Part shown: positions 10,283 through 19,756 of the stretch, piece after piece
How the letters are laid out: every line of letters starts with the position of its first letter
Position numbering within the stretch: position 1 is the stretch's first letter
Source: Parahoeflea olei
GTDB taxonomy: Bacteria > Pseudomonadota > Alphaproteobacteria > Rhizobiales > Rhizobiaceae
NCBI RefSeq assembly: GCF_001703635.1
Contig: NZ_LQZT01000012.1
Location: 372,001-436,000, forward strand
Length of the DNA: 64,000 nt
Direction: 5' to 3'
Notes under the pieces: model-generated
The model's input: only the letters and a program-made list of their open reading frames with translations
What the model was told of the DNA's origin: nothing
The model's database searches: none
Position numbers and translations under genes: made by a program

Positions 10283-12304
10283 ATGGCCTCATTCATGCCG
10301 GAAACGCAAACCGCGTTCGCGCGTGACATCATCGAGATCGAGGATCAGGCGATCGTCATGCCCGACGGCTGCCGGCTGTCGGCCCGGATCTGGATGCCCA
10401 AGGACGCGGCCGACGACCCGGTGCCGGCGATCATCGAGCATCTGCCGTACCGCAAGCGCGACGGAACGATCGTGCGCGATTGCCTGAGCCATCCGTGGAT
10501 GGCGGGCCAGGGCTATGCCTGCATCCGCGTCGACATGCGGGGGAATGGCGATTCGGAAGGCCTGATGGACGACGAATACACGCCGCAGGAGTTGCAGGAC
10601 GCCTGTGACGTGATCGCCTGGGCAGCCGCCCAGCCCTGGTGCTCGGGCACGGCGGGGATGATGGGCATTTCCTGGGGCGGTTTCAATTCGCTGCAGGTCG
10701 CGAGCCTGCGCCCGCCGGCGCTGAAGGCGATCATCACCATCTGCTCGACCGTGGACCGCTTCGCCGACGACATCCATTTCAAGGGCGGTTGCCTGCTGGG
10801 CGAGAACTTCGGATGGGCCGCCACGATGCTCTCCTATTCCTCGCGGCCGCCCGATCCGCTGCTCGTGGGCGGGACATGGCGCGAGATGTGGCGCGCCCGG
10901 CTGGAGGCGATGCCGTTCCTGGCGCGCGAGTGGATCACGCGGCAGACCCGCGACGCCTACTGGAGGCACGGATCGGTCTGCGAGGATTACGGGGCGATCG
11001 AAGCGGCTGTGCTGTCGATCGGCGGCTGGCATGACGGCTACCGCAACACGATCTCGCATCTGGTCGAAAACATTAAGGCGCCGGTCAAGGGCCTCGTCGG
11101 GCCTTGGATCCACAAATATCCGCATTATGCCGGTCCCGAGCCGCGCATCGGCTTCCTGCAGGAGGCCAAACGCTGGTGGGACCGCTGGCTCAAGGGCATC
11201 GACACCGGCGCGGACGAGCTTCCGGCCTATCGGGCCTGGCTGATGGACAGCATTGCACCCGCACGCTGGGTCGATGCACGCCCGGGCCGCTGGATCGCCG
11301 AAGACCACTGGCCGTCGCCCAATGTTGCCGTCCGCACGCTGCATCTGGGAGATGGCACGCTGGGAGAGGCGGTCATGTCGGCACCGGTGGCGGTCAACTC
11401 GCCTGCCGACTGCGGCAGCCAGGCGGGGGAGTATTTCCCCTTTGCCTACAGCCCCGATCAAAGGCATGGGCGGCTTCGATCACCGCCTGATATATCGGCC
11501 TGTTTCGATGGTGCCGAGCTGTCTGCACCGCTCGACATCGTCGGCGCGCCGCGCGTGACGCTGCAGGTCAGGGCGGACAAGCCGATGGCGCAGCTGGCGG
11601 TGCGGCTCTGCGACCTGCGGCCTGACGGCAGCTCGGCGCTGATCACGATGGGCGTGCTCAACCTGTCCCATCGCAACTCGAGCGAAGCCCCGGAACCGCT
11701 CGTGCCCGGCGAAACGGTCCCGGTGACTGTCACACTCGACCAGATCGCCTACCGGATTCCCGAAGGGCACCGGCTGCGGGTGGCGATCTCGACCGCCTAT
11801 TGGCCGTTCATCTGGCCCGCGGCGGAGGCTGCGATCTTGACGATCGACGACGGCATGCTCGCGCTGCCCTGCCGGACGCTGCAGGCCGGCGCCGACGAGT
11901 GCGGCTTCGAAAAGCCTGTGGGCGCGGCCTCCTGGCGGCACGAGGTGCTCAGGCCCGGAGCCTACAGCCACCGCGTTGACAGGGATGCGGAGACGGGGGT
12001 GGTCACCACCGCAATCGTCAGCGATGCCGGCGAAAACCGGGATCTCGAACATGGCCTGATCTCGGGCAGCGTGACGCGGGAGCGCTGGTCGATCCATCCC
12101 GACGACCCGCTGTCGGCCACGTCGGAGATCACCTGGGAGCAGACCGGCGGGCGCGGCGACTGGCGCTGGCGCACGGTGGCGGAGATGAGCATGCGCTGCG
12201 ACCGGGACTGGTTTTATGTGAGCGGGACGCTCACCGTCATCAATGACGGCGAGACATTCTTTGAGAGAAGCTGGGACGAGCGGATCGAACGGCGTTTCGT
12301 CTGA
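10283..12304 (+). CDS. CocE/NonD-family (X-Pro dipeptidyl peptidase S15) hydrolase
   Basis: A 673-residue serine hydrolase of the CocE/NonD family, which includes cocaine esterase, glutaryl-acylases and X-prolyl peptidases. An alpha/beta-hydrolase domain (about 20-330) has the nucleophile elbow GISWGG (Ser130) and the RVDMRGNGDS oxyanion-side segment; the C-terminal half is the jelly-roll domain typical of the family (VTLQVRADKPMAQLAVRL). No signal peptide is visible. The ATG follows GGGAG at about nt 10270. The substrate cannot be read from sequence. It converges on the neighbouring esterase gene with only 15 nt between stop codons. Confidence 0.9.
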   Translation: MASFMPETQTAFARDIIEIEDQAIVMPDGCRLSARIWMPKDAADDPVPAIIEHLPYRKRDGTIVRDCLSHPWMAGQGYACIRVDMRGNGDSEGLMDDEYTPQELQDACDVIAWAAAQPWCSGTAGMMGISWGGFNSLQVASLRPPALKAIITICSTVDRFADDIHFKGGCLLGENFGWAATMLSYSSRPPDPLLVGGTWREMWRARLEAMPFLAREWITRQTRDAYWRHGSVCEDYGAIEAAVLSIGGWHDGYRNTISHLVENIKAPVKGLVGPWIHKYPHYAGPEPRIGFLQEAKRWWDRWLKGIDTGADELPAYRAWLMDSIAPARWVDARPGRWIAEDHWPSPNVAVRTLHLGDGTLGEAVMSAPVAVNSPADCGSQAGEYFPFAYSPDQRHGRLRSPPDISACFDGAELSAPLDIVGAPRVTLQVRADKPMAQLAVRLCDLRPDGSSALITMGVLNLSHRNSSEAPEPLVPGETVPVTVTLDQIAYRIPEGHRLRVAISTAYWPFIWPAAEAAILTIDDGMLALPCRTLQAGADECGFEKPVGAASWRHEVLRPGAYSHRVDRDAETGVVTTAIVSDAGENRDLEHGLISGSVTRERWSIHPDDPLSATSEITWEQTGGRGDWRWRTVAEMSMRCDRDWFYVSGTLTVINDGETFFERSWDERIERRFV

Positions 12305-12319
12305 TCCGGGGGCGGGGCG

Positions 12320-13267
12320 TCAGCCGGGCCAGTTGCCCCGTCCGAGCGCGGCGATGCCGTCCACGATGCGGCCGAAGCTGTCGCGGGCGCGGGCGACGCT
12401 GTGGCGGGCGCGCAGATAGCCGTGCACCAGACCCTTTTCCTCGATGCAGCGGGCCTGTCCGCCGGCCTCGGTGATGCGGGCGCAGTAGACCGGGCCGTCG
12501 CCCGAAAGCGGATCGCATTCGGCGGTGAAGACCAGCGTGGGCGGTAGACCCGCATAGGTGTCGGCGGCAAGCGGCGTGAAGCTCGGGTCGCCGGTTGGCG
12601 GTGTGCCGCCCGCGCGCAATTCGTCGTAGAGGCGCATGTCGGCGGTGGTCAGCATCGGCGCGTTGGCGTGGGTCACGAAGGTGCCGCGTGTCAGGTCCGC
12701 GCCGAGCGCCGGATAGATCAGCACCTGGCCCGCCGGCTTTAGCAAATCCGTACGCGTGGCCCAGGAGACCGCAGCGGCGAGATTTCCGCCGGCGCTGTCG
12801 CCCGCGAGCACCAGCGGCAGGCTTGATGCCCCGGCGATGGCGCGGAATGCCGCCAGGGCGTCCTCGAACTGGGCGGGATGGCGGTGCTCGGGCGCGAGAC
12901 GGTAATCGACCGAGATCACCGTGTATCCCGTAGTGGCGCAGATTTCCGCGCAGATGCTGTCGTGGCTGTCGAGCCCGCCCAGAACATAGCCGCCGCCGTG
13001 GTAATAGAGAACGATCCCAAGCGGTTCTGCGGAAGACCGCATGTAGCTGCGCAGCGGGATGGGCCCGGCGGGGCCGGCGATGGCACTGTCTTCGACCGCG
13101 ACGCCTGAAGGTCGGCCGGCATCGAAGGCGCGGCACAGGCCATCATAGAGCCGGCGCTGGCCTGCGACATCGAGCGCGGCCGCGTCTTCGCCGTAATGGG
13201 CGGCTGAGGCGTCGACAAAGGCCCAGGTTTCCGCGTCGATCAGCGTGTCATAGGGGGCAGGGCGCAG
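12320..13267 (-). CDS. Alpha/beta-hydrolase (HSL-type esterase) with probable non-standard start
   Basis: Hormone-sensitive-lipase-type esterase: HGGGYVLGG oxyanion motif, SVDYRLAPEH, nucleophile GDSAGG, Asp in AECDPLSGDG and His in LVHGYLR. The first in-frame ATG (13042) gives only 240 residues and cuts off a family-like N-terminus (DTLIDAETWAFVD...IPLRSY) that remains open upstream to a stop at 13298-13300. No ATG, GTG or TTG lies in that stretch. A CTG at 13267 sits seven bases after a clean AAAGGA ribosome-binding site and gives 315 residues, the normal family length. The coordinates use this CTG start. A lost start codon is the alternative. Confidence 0.75.
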   Translation of the reverse strand: MRPAPYDTLIDAETWAFVDASAAHYGEDAAALDVAGQRRLYDGLCRAFDAGRPSGVAVEDSAIAGPAGPIPLRSYMRSSAEPLGIVLYYHGGGYVLGGLDSHDSICAEICATTGYTVISVDYRLAPEHRHPAQFEDALAAFRAIAGASSLPLVLAGDSAGGNLAAAVSWATRTDLLKPAGQVLIYPALGADLTRGTFVTHANAPMLTTADMRLYDELRAGGTPPTGDPSFTPLAADTYAGLPPTLVFTAECDPLSGDGPVYCARITEAGGQARCIEEKGLVHGYLRARHSVARARDSFGRIVDGIAALGRGNWPG

Positions 13268-13375
13268 CGAGATATCCTTTCGGCTCGGGCGCGGCGATCA
13301 GGAAACCGGCGCGCTCAGGTGTTGACCTGCATGGAAGCGCGGGGCACATCAGCTGTCAAACCGGAAAGCAGAACC

Positions 13376-14095
13376 ATGACACGCAAATCCGTTGCCCCCG
13401 TGAAGGCGATCCTGTTCGACAAGGACGGAACGCTGGTCGATTTTGATCGGACCTGGGCGCCCGTCAACCGCAAGGTGGCCGAGATCGCCGCCCGGGGGGA
13501 TGCCGACCTGGCCGAGCGCCTGCTCGTGGCCTGCGGCATGGACCCGGTGTCCGGCAAGACCCGGGCCGACAGCATGTTTGCCGCCGCCAATGCGGCCGAG
13601 ATCGCGAAACACATGGTCGCCCATGGCAGCCCGGTTCAGGCCGATGAGCTCGGCCGGCTGCTCGACGCGGCCTTTGTCGAGGGCGCGGAATCGCCCTGGC
13701 CGATCTGCGATCTCGGAGCGCTGCTGGGTGCGCTCGGCGAGGCGGGCTACGCCATGGGCATCGCCTCGAGCGATGGCGAGGCCGGGATCCGGCGCACGGT
13801 CGAGGTTTTGGGGATATCCGCACATATCAGCTTCGTCGCCGGCTATGACAGCGGTCACGGGCCGAAGCCGGAGCCCGGCATGATCGCGGCCTTTGCCACG
13901 CATCTGGGGCTGAAACCCGCCGACATCGCCATGGTCGGCGACAACAAACACGACATGGACATGGCGCGGGCGGCCGGGGCGGGTCTCGCGGTCGGCGTTC
14001 TCTCGGGCACGGGCACGCCCGCAACGCTGGGCGACATCGCCGATGTGATGATCGGTTCGGTGGCCGATCTGCCCGCGCTCCTCTCCGGGAGGTAG
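13376..14095 (+). CDS. HAD-family phosphatase, phosphoglycolate-phosphatase-like
   Basis: A 239-residue haloacid-dehalogenase-type hydrolase with motif I DKDGTLVD (Asp15, Asp17), a cap domain, ASSDGEAG (motif II) and KPEPG...MVGDNKHDMDMA (motifs III/IV). It resembles phosphoglycolate phosphatases, but DKDGTLVDFDRTW differs from the DLDGTL of the cbb-linked enzyme, and it stands alone. The substrate is unknown. The ATG at 13376 is chosen because the next residues lead straight into motif I; an in-frame ATG at 13331 is possible. It is divergent from the esterase gene on the other strand. Confidence 0.85.
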   Translation: MTRKSVAPVKAILFDKDGTLVDFDRTWAPVNRKVAEIAARGDADLAERLLVACGMDPVSGKTRADSMFAAANAAEIAKHMVAHGSPVQADELGRLLDAAFVEGAESPWPICDLGALLGALGEAGYAMGIASSDGEAGIRRTVEVLGISAHISFVAGYDSGHGPKPEPGMIAAFATHLGLKPADIAMVGDNKHDMDMARAAGAGLAVGVLSGTGTPATLGDIADVMIGSVADLPALLSGR

Positions 14096-14119
14096 GCCCG
14101 CACGGTCAGGCAGGTCCGG

Positions 14120-15760
14120 TCAGGCGGGATCCCGGCTCTCGCGGCCCGCCAGCAGGTCCGTGAGCCAGTCCGGGTCCATTTCCGGAACCGACGACAACAG
14201 CAGCCTGGTGTAGTCCGGGAAGGGCGGCGAAAGGATCTCGCTTTTGAGCCCCTGTTCCACCACCCGGCCGCGGTGCATCACCACGATCTCGTCGGAAATC
14301 GCCTTCACCGTGGCGATGTCGTGGGTGATGAACAGATAGGTGATGTTGAACTCCTTCTGGAGCCTCAGAAGCAGCTTGAGGATGCCTTCCTGCACGATCT
14401 GGTCGAGCGCGGAGGTGACCTCGTCGCAGATGATCACCTCGGGATTGGCGGCCAGCGCGCGGGCGATGCAGATGCGCTGCTTCTGGCCGCCGGAGAGCTC
14501 GGAGGGCAGCCGGTCCATGAAGCTCTCGTCGAGTTCGATCATTTTCAGAAGCTCGACGACGCGGTCCTCGCGCGCCTTGCCCTTCAGCCCGAGATAGAAT
14601 TCGAGTGGCCGGGCGATGATGTCGAACACGGTCTGGCGCGGGTTCATGGCCGTGTCGGCCATCTGGTAGATCATCTGGATGCGCTGCAACTGGTCCTTGG
14701 AGCGGTCCTTGAGGCTTGCCGGCAGCGGCTCGCCGTTGAAAGACACGCTGCCAACCTCCGGCCGCAACAGGCCGGTGATCACCCGCGCGGTGGTCGACTT
14801 GCCCGAGCCCGATTCGCCGACCACGGCGACGGTGCGGCCGCGCGGGATCGAGATCGTGACATCGTGCAGCACCTTGAAGGGTCCGTAGGCGGCATCGACA
14901 TGATCGATCGACAGCACGATGTCCTCGCTCTTGACCTCGGGCTTTTCCAGCGCCCGCACCGACCACAGCGAGCGGGTATAGGTTTCCTTGGGGCGCTCCA
15001 GCATGTCCCGGGTCGGCGCCTCCTCGACCTCCTCGCCGAACCGGAGCACCTTGATGGTGTCTGCCATCTGCGCAACGACGGCCAGGTCGTGGGTGATGTA
15101 GATCGCCGCCGTGTTGAATTCGTCGACGATGCTGCGCATCGCCGCGAGCACCTCGACCTGGGTGGTGACGTCGAGCGCGGTGGTGGGCTCGTCAAAGATG
15201 ATCAGGTCCGGGCGCGGCGACATCGCCATCGCCGTCATCACCCGTTGCAGCTGGCCGCCCGAAACCTGGTGCGGATAGCGGTTGCCGATGGTTTCGGGAT
15301 TGGGCAGCTGCAGCTGCCGGAACAGCTCGACCGCATCGGCGCGCGAGTCGGCGTCGGGCCGGATGCCGCGCCGGGTCGCGGCTTCCACGGTCTGGTCGAT
15401 CAGCCGATGGGCGGGATTGAAGGAGGCCGCCGCCGACTGCGCCACATAGGCGATGCGCGTGCCCCACAGCTTGCGCTTTTCGGCGTCCCTGGCCTTGACC
15501 AGATCGATCCCGTCGAAGCGGATCGTGCCGCCGACGATCTTGCAGCCGGGCTGGGTGTAGCCCATGGCGGCCTTGCCGAGGGTCGATTTGCCCGCGCCGG
15601 ATTCTCCGATCAGGCCCAGGACCTCGCCGCGCCTCAGTGTCAGATCGACGCCCTTGATGATCGGATGCCAGCGCTCGTCGGAAAACCCGTCGATGCGCAC
15701 GTCACGCATCTCGAGCAGGATGTCGCCGGGTGCACCCGGCTGGTTGGGGTCAGCGGTCAT
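14120..15760 (-). CDS. ABC transporter ATP-binding protein with two fused ATPase domains (dipeptide type)
   Basis: A 546-residue protein joining the two nucleotide-binding subunits of an oligopeptide/dipeptide importer in one chain. Domain 1 (about 10-270) has Walker [10 protein letters not shown], signature VSGGQLQR and Walker [10 protein letters not shown]. Domain 2 (about 285-530) has Walker [10 protein letters not shown], signature LSGGQKQR and CDEVTSALD. It powers the two permeases encoded just upstream; the binding protein is divergent. The ATG at 15760 overlaps the permease stop by 11 nt; a GTG at 15772 would add four residues. All catalytic motifs are intact, unlike the ATPase gene near 34.3 kb. 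Confidence 0.94.
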   Translation of the reverse strand: MTADPNQPGAPGDILLEMRDVRIDGFSDERWHPIIKGVDLTLRRGEVLGLIGESGAGKSTLGKAAMGYTQPGCKIVGGTIRFDGIDLVKARDAEKRKLWGTRIAYVAQSAAASFNPAHRLIDQTVEAATRRGIRPDADSRADAVELFRQLQLPNPETIGNRYPHQVSGGQLQRVMTAMAMSPRPDLIIFDEPTTALDVTTQVEVLAAMRSIVDEFNTAAIYITHDLAVVAQMADTIKVLRFGEEVEEAPTRDMLERPKETYTRSLWSVRALEKPEVKSEDIVLSIDHVDAAYGPFKVLHDVTISIPRGRTVAVVGESGSGKSTTARVITGLLRPEVGSVSFNGEPLPASLKDRSKDQLQRIQMIYQMADTAMNPRQTVFDIIARPLEFYLGLKGKAREDRVVELLKMIELDESFMDRLPSELSGGQKQRICIARALAANPEVIICDEVTSALDQIVQEGILKLLLRLQKEFNITYLFITHDIATVKAISDEIVVMHRGRVVEQGLKSEILSPPFPDYTRLLLSSVPEMDPDWLTDLLAGRESRDPA

Positions 15761-16670
15761 CGCGCAATCCACTCGTCTTGTGCAGGAACCAGTCGACGAT
15801 GAAGTTGACGGCCACCGTGAGCAGGGCGATCGCGGCGGCGGGCAACAGCGGCGTGATGGCCGCCGTCAGGTCGTATTTCGCGAACTGGATCAGGGACGCG
15901 TTCTCGCGCACCATCGAGCCCCAGTCGGCCGTGGGCGGCTGGATGCCGACGCCCAGGAACGACAGTGCGGCAATCGTCAGGAACACGAAGCAGAAGCGGA
16001 GGCCGAATTCGGCCACCAGCGGCGGCATGATGTTGGGCAGGATCTCGCGGCGCATGATCCAGCCCAGTCCTTCGCCGCGCAGCTTGGCCACCTCGACATA
16101 GTCCATCACCGCGACATTGACGGCGACCGAGCGGGTGAGGCGGAAGACGCGGGTCGAATCGAGCACCGCGATGATCATGATCAGGCTGGTGACCGACGAG
16201 CCGAAGATCGACAGCAGCATCAGCGCGAAGATCAGGCTCGGGATCGCCATCAGCACGTCGACCATGCGGCTCAGCAGCTGGTCGAGCCATGAGCGGTTGA
16301 TGGCGGCCACCAGGCCCAGGCCGCCGCCGATCAGGAAGGACAGGAAGGTGGTCGCGAGCGCGATGCCCATGGTGTTGCGCGCGCCGTAGATCAGCCGGGT
16401 GAGCACGTCGCGGCCGATCTGGTCGGTTCCGAACATGAAGTCGCCGCCCCAGGGGGCGAACGGCACCGGATGGATCTGGGCCTCGCCATAGGGGGCGATC
16501 ACGTCGGCGAAGATGGCGACCAGGATGTAGAGGCAGACGACGACCATTCCGAACCAGGCGCTGGGCGGGGCGGATTTGAGCAGGAGCCAGGCGCGCTCCG
16601 CGCGGGTCCGGCGCTTGCGGACCGCGCCCACCTCCGCGGTGGCTGAATAGGTCTCGGATTGCTCGGTCAT
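15750..16670 (-). CDS. Dipeptide-type ABC transporter permease (DppC-like)
   Basis: A 306-residue inner-membrane permease of the DppC/OppC family. It has an N-terminal transmembrane helix (AWFGMVVVCLYILVAIFA), the conserved FGTDQIGRDVLTRLIYGAR block, and the cytoplasmic EAA-type loop (VEVAKLRGEGLGWIMRREILPN) that contacts the ATPase. The start is the ATG at 16670, overlapping the stop of the partner permease (ATGA). It forms an operon with that permease and the fused ATPase. Its intact sequence is a useful comparator for the damaged dppC-like gene at 33.1-33.9 kb. Confidence 0.93.
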   Translation of the reverse strand: MTEQSETYSATAEVGAVRKRRTRAERAWLLLKSAPPSAWFGMVVVCLYILVAIFADVIAPYGEAQIHPVPFAPWGGDFMFGTDQIGRDVLTRLIYGARNTMGIALATTFLSFLIGGGLGLVAAINRSWLDQLLSRMVDVLMAIPSLIFALMLLSIFGSSVTSLIMIIAVLDSTRVFRLTRSVAVNVAVMDYVEVAKLRGEGLGWIMRREILPNIMPPLVAEFGLRFCFVFLTIAALSFLGVGIQPPTADWGSMVRENASLIQFAKYDLTAAITPLLPAAAIALLTVAVNFIVDWFLHKTSGLRDDR

Positions 16671-17647
16671 CGGGGGTGCAACAGTCGCGGGTTGGTGACG
16701 ATGCCGATGATGTCGGCGGTCAGGTTGAGGAGAATGTAGGTGGCCGCGAAGATCAGCGCGCAGGCCTGGACCACGGGAATGTCGCGGCTGGTCACCGCGT
16801 CGACCATCAGCTGGCCGATGCCGGGATAGACGAACACCACCTCGACCACGACGACGCCCACCACCAGATAGGCGAGGTTGAAGGCGATCACGGTGGCGAT
16901 CGGTGCCCAGGCATTGGGCAGCGCGTGCTTCAAGATGATTTCGGAGCGCGAGGCGCCCTTGAGCCGGGCCATCTCGATATAGGGGCTGGCAAGCAGGTTG
17001 ATGATGGCGGCGCGGGTCATGCGCATCATGTGCGCGACGATCACCAGCGTGAGCGTGAGCGCGGGCAGGGCGACCCGGTAGAGCCGCTCTCCGAGCCCGG
17101 TGGAGGCGTCGACATTGGCGAGCGACGGGAACACCGGCCACAGCGAGGCGAGCAGCAGGATGAGGATATAGGCGACGAAGAATTCGGGCGTCGAGATCGT
17201 CGTCAGCGTTGCCGCATTGACGGTCCGGTCATAGGCCGAATTGCGATAAAGCGCGGTGGTCAGGCCCAAAAACAGCGCCAGCGGCACGGCGATCACCGCG
17301 GTGACGCCCGCCAGAAACAGCGTGTTCCACAGCCGCGGCATCACCAGGTCGCTGACCTTGCGCGAGCGGTCCTGGCCGGAGGCGTTGCGGCCCGAAAAGG
17401 AGGTCCCCAGGTCACCTTTGAGCACCGCGCCGAGCCACTCGAAATAGCGGACCGGTGCGGGCTTGTCCAAGCCGAGTTCCTTGCGGAAGGCGGCAACCGT
17501 TTCCTTGGTGGCCGACTGGCCGAGCACGCTCTGGCCGAAGTCGCCGGGAAGCATCGAAATGGAGCTGAAGATGATCGCAGAAACGACGAACAGGGTGGCA
17601 ATGCCGAGCCCCAGGCGTTTCAGTATTGTCGCCAGCACCGCGTTCAA
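16667..17647 (-). CDS. Dipeptide-type ABC transporter permease (DppB-like)
   Basis: A 326-residue inner-membrane permease of the DppB/OppB family: first transmembrane helix LGLGIATLFVVSAIIFSSI, the GDFGQS/LGLDKP periplasmic region, and the EAA loop near the C-terminus (MARLKGASRSEIILKHALPN). No ATG fits the family start. The TTG at 17647 is preceded by AGGGGGA at seven bases and starts the protein just before the first helix, so it is preferred over longer in-frame extensions into the intergenic region. It overlaps the next permease gene by four bases. Substrate specificity cannot be read from the sequence. Confidence 0.9.
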   Translation of the reverse strand: MNAVLATILKRLGLGIATLFVVSAIIFSSISMLPGDFGQSVLGQSATKETVAAFRKELGLDKPAPVRYFEWLGAVLKGDLGTSFSGRNASGQDRSRKVSDLVMPRLWNTLFLAGVTAVIAVPLALFLGLTTALYRNSAYDRTVNAATLTTISTPEFFVAYILILLLASLWPVFPSLANVDASTGLGERLYRVALPALTLTLVIVAHMMRMTRAAIINLLASPYIEMARLKGASRSEIILKHALPNAWAPIATVIAFNLAYLVVGVVVVEVVFVYPGIGQLMVDAVTSRDIPVVQACALIFAATYILLNLTADIIGIVTNPRLLHPR

Positions 17648-18049
17648 GCGCGAGTCCCCCTGGTATCGAGATGATCTTGTGGTCACCTTTTTTGGATTGC
17701 CCGGACAGGCGGTCGCCGGGCCGGATGCAAGGTCCGCATTGTTGGCGCTTGCGCCACATTTGTAAACCGGCCGGCCCGCATTTGACGCCGGGACAGGTCG
17801 CGCGCCGGCCGGGATCTGCGGAAGTTTCAATTCAGGGTGGCGGGTTTCGGGCCTGAACGCCGCTTTCCATAACGTTGAAACATGCATTGCCCCTACATTT
17901 TTTGACCATGGGGCGGCGCGGCTCGCAGTATCATCCAATCCGGGGCCTGCGGTTGACAATGACCTTCAAGCAGACAGGATAGGTCCGACATGTGCAGGGG
18001 CACGGTTTCAACGAACAACGATAAATCGGGTATGGAAACGGAGGTTGAC
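17648..18049. other. Divergent intergenic region between the transporter operon and its binding-protein gene
   Basis: About 400 nt with no convincing gene. It must carry the leftward promoter for the permease/ATPase operon and the rightward promoter for the binding-protein gene. Visible are a TTGACA at 17953-17958 with a poor -10 about 17 nt later (rightward) and the leftward AGGGGGA ribosome-binding site next to 17647. Base composition drops around 17870-17900 (ACATTTTTTG), as expected for a promoter region. No clear operator dyad was identified. Confidence 0.5.
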
Positions 18050-19657
18050 ATGAAAGACGAGTATCTCAGGAAACAGGCGCGCTGGCTGAGCCAGGGGCAG
18101 ATTGATCGACGGCAGTTCATCAAGTCCGCCATCGCCGCCGGCATTGCGGTTCCGTCGGCACTGACGCTGGCGACGAATGTACTTGCCGCCACGCCCAAGA
18201 AGGGCGGCAAGCTGCGCCTGGGGACGTCCTACGGGTCGACCACCGACACGCTCGATGCGGGCACTTCGGAAAACGGCCTGACCCAGGCGATCATCTATGC
18301 GCGCGGCAACCAGCTGACCGAGATCAACAATGACGGCACGCTCATTCCCGAGCTTGCGGAGAGTTTCGAGCCGTCGAACGGCGCCAAGACCTGGGTCTTC
18401 AACCTGCGCCAGGGCGTGGAGTTCCACAACGGCAAGACCATGACCGCCGACGACGTGATCGCCACCTTCAACTATCACCGCGATGAAAACTCGAAATCCG
18501 CCGCCAAGGGCCTGCTGGTGGGCATCGAGGACATCAAGAAGGACGGCGACAACCGCATCATCTTCGAACTCGACGGCGGCAATGCCGACTTCCCCTTCAT
18601 CGTCTCCGACTACCACATCATGATCATGCCTTCGGTCGACGGCAAGATCGACGACCCCAACAGCCCGATCGGAACCGGCGGCTACATCATCGAAACCTTC
18701 GAGCCGGGTGTGCGCACCATCGGCAAGCGCAATCCGAACTACTTCAAGGAAGGCCGCGCGCATTTCGATGAGGTCGAGTTCATCACCCTGTCCGACACCA
18801 CCGCCCGCCAGAATGCGGTCATGAATGGCGATGTCGATTTCATCGACAATGTCGATGCCAAGACCGTGGCGCTGCTCGGCCGCGTGCCGACGGTGCAGAT
18901 CTTCGAGACCACCGGCACCCAGCACTACACCTTCCCGATGCGGGTGAATGCGGCGCCGTTCGACAATTACGACCTGCGCATGGCGCTCAAATACGCGATC
19001 AAGCGGCAGGAACTGGTCGACAAGATCCTGCTCGGCCACGGCAAGGCCGGCAACGACGTGCCGGTCAACGAATCGATGCCGTTTTTCAACACCGAGCTTC
19101 CGGTGCACGAGTTCGATGCCGACAAGGCGGCCTTCCACTACAAGAAGTCCGGCCATTCGGGCACGCTCCAGCTGTCGTCCTCGGATGCGGCTTTTCCCGG
19201 CGCCATGGATGCCGTGCAACTGATTGCCGCCTCGGCGCGCGAAGCCGGCATCGAGGTCGAGATCGTGCGCGAGCCCTCCGACGGCTACTGGTCGAACGTG
19301 TGGAACAAGAAGCCCTGGTCTGCCTGCTACTGGGGCGGTCGTCCGACCCAGGACTGGATGTATACCTCGGCCTACACCGCCGAAACCGAGTGGAACGACA
19401 CCGCCTGGAAGGAAGGGGCTGCCGCCGATCGGTTCAACGAACTCGTCGTCATGGCGCGCTCGGAAACCGACGAGGCCAAGCGCAAGGACCAGTACTGGGA
19501 AGCGCAGAAGCTGTTGCAGGACGATGGCGGCGCCATTGTCGGCATGTGGGCCAATTTCATCCACGCCCATTCCAAGTCGCTGGTCCATGACGAAAAGGTC
19601 GCGGCCAACTGGCAGAGCGACGGCAACAAGATCGCCGAACGCTGGTGGTTCGCCTGA
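18050..19657 (+). CDS. Dipeptide-type ABC transporter substrate-binding protein, Tat-exported
   Basis: A 535-residue periplasmic binding protein of the DppA/OppA (SBP family 5) type. The N-terminus has a twin-arginine signal: D-R20-R21-Q-F-I-K followed by a hydrophobic stretch ending LAA. The family block GTGGYIIETFEPG and the surrounding solute-binding fold are present. The ATG at 18050 follows GGAGG (18040-18044) and puts the twin-arginine motif about 20 residues in; longer in-frame starts do not. It faces away from the two permease genes and ATPase gene that complete the importer. A rho-independent terminator follows. The ligand (peptide, opine, other) is not evident. Confidence 0.93.
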   Translation: MKDEYLRKQARWLSQGQIDRRQFIKSAIAAGIAVPSALTLATNVLAATPKKGGKLRLGTSYGSTTDTLDAGTSENGLTQAIIYARGNQLTEINNDGTLIPELAESFEPSNGAKTWVFNLRQGVEFHNGKTMTADDVIATFNYHRDENSKSAAKGLLVGIEDIKKDGDNRIIFELDGGNADFPFIVSDYHIMIMPSVDGKIDDPNSPIGTGGYIIETFEPGVRTIGKRNPNYFKEGRAHFDEVEFITLSDTTARQNAVMNGDVDFIDNVDAKTVALLGRVPTVQIFETTGTQHYTFPMRVNAAPFDNYDLRMALKYAIKRQELVDKILLGHGKAGNDVPVNESMPFFNTELPVHEFDADKAAFHYKKSGHSGTLQLSSSDAAFPGAMDAVQLIAASAREAGIEVEIVREPSDGYWSNVWNKKPWSACYWGGRPTQDWMYTSAYTAETEWNDTAWKEGAAADRFNELVVMARSETDEAKRKDQYWEAQKLLQDDGGAIVGMWANFIHAHSKSLVHDEKVAANWQSDGNKIAERWWFA

Positions 19658-19685
19658 TCGCAGGCCTCCCTCATACGACTTTACG

Positions 19686-19712
19686 AGGCCGCGGAGCGAT
19701 CCGCGGCCTTTT
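19686..19712 (+). terminator. Rho-independent terminator after the binding-protein gene
   Basis: AGGCCGCGGA (19686-19695) pairs perfectly with TCCGCGGCCT (19700-19709) around a GCGA tetraloop, followed by TTTT. It lies about 30 nt after the stop codon of the binding-protein gene and ends that single-gene transcript. Confidence 0.85.
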
Positions 19713-19756
19713 CGGCTCCTGGAAGCGGTGTTGCGGGGCGTTGCGGGTGCGGGCCA

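Noticed and set aside
12240..13136. A 298-codon minus-strand frame overlapping the esterase
   Set aside because: It is out of frame with the esterase motifs and Arg/Pro-rich with no domain; the correct frame contains HGGGY, GDSAGG and the catalytic Asp/His.
16667..17959. A 430-residue version of the DppB-like permease starting at 17959
   Set aside because: The extra 100 residues run through the divergent promoter region and match nothing; a TTG with a good ribosome-binding site starts the protein at the first helix.
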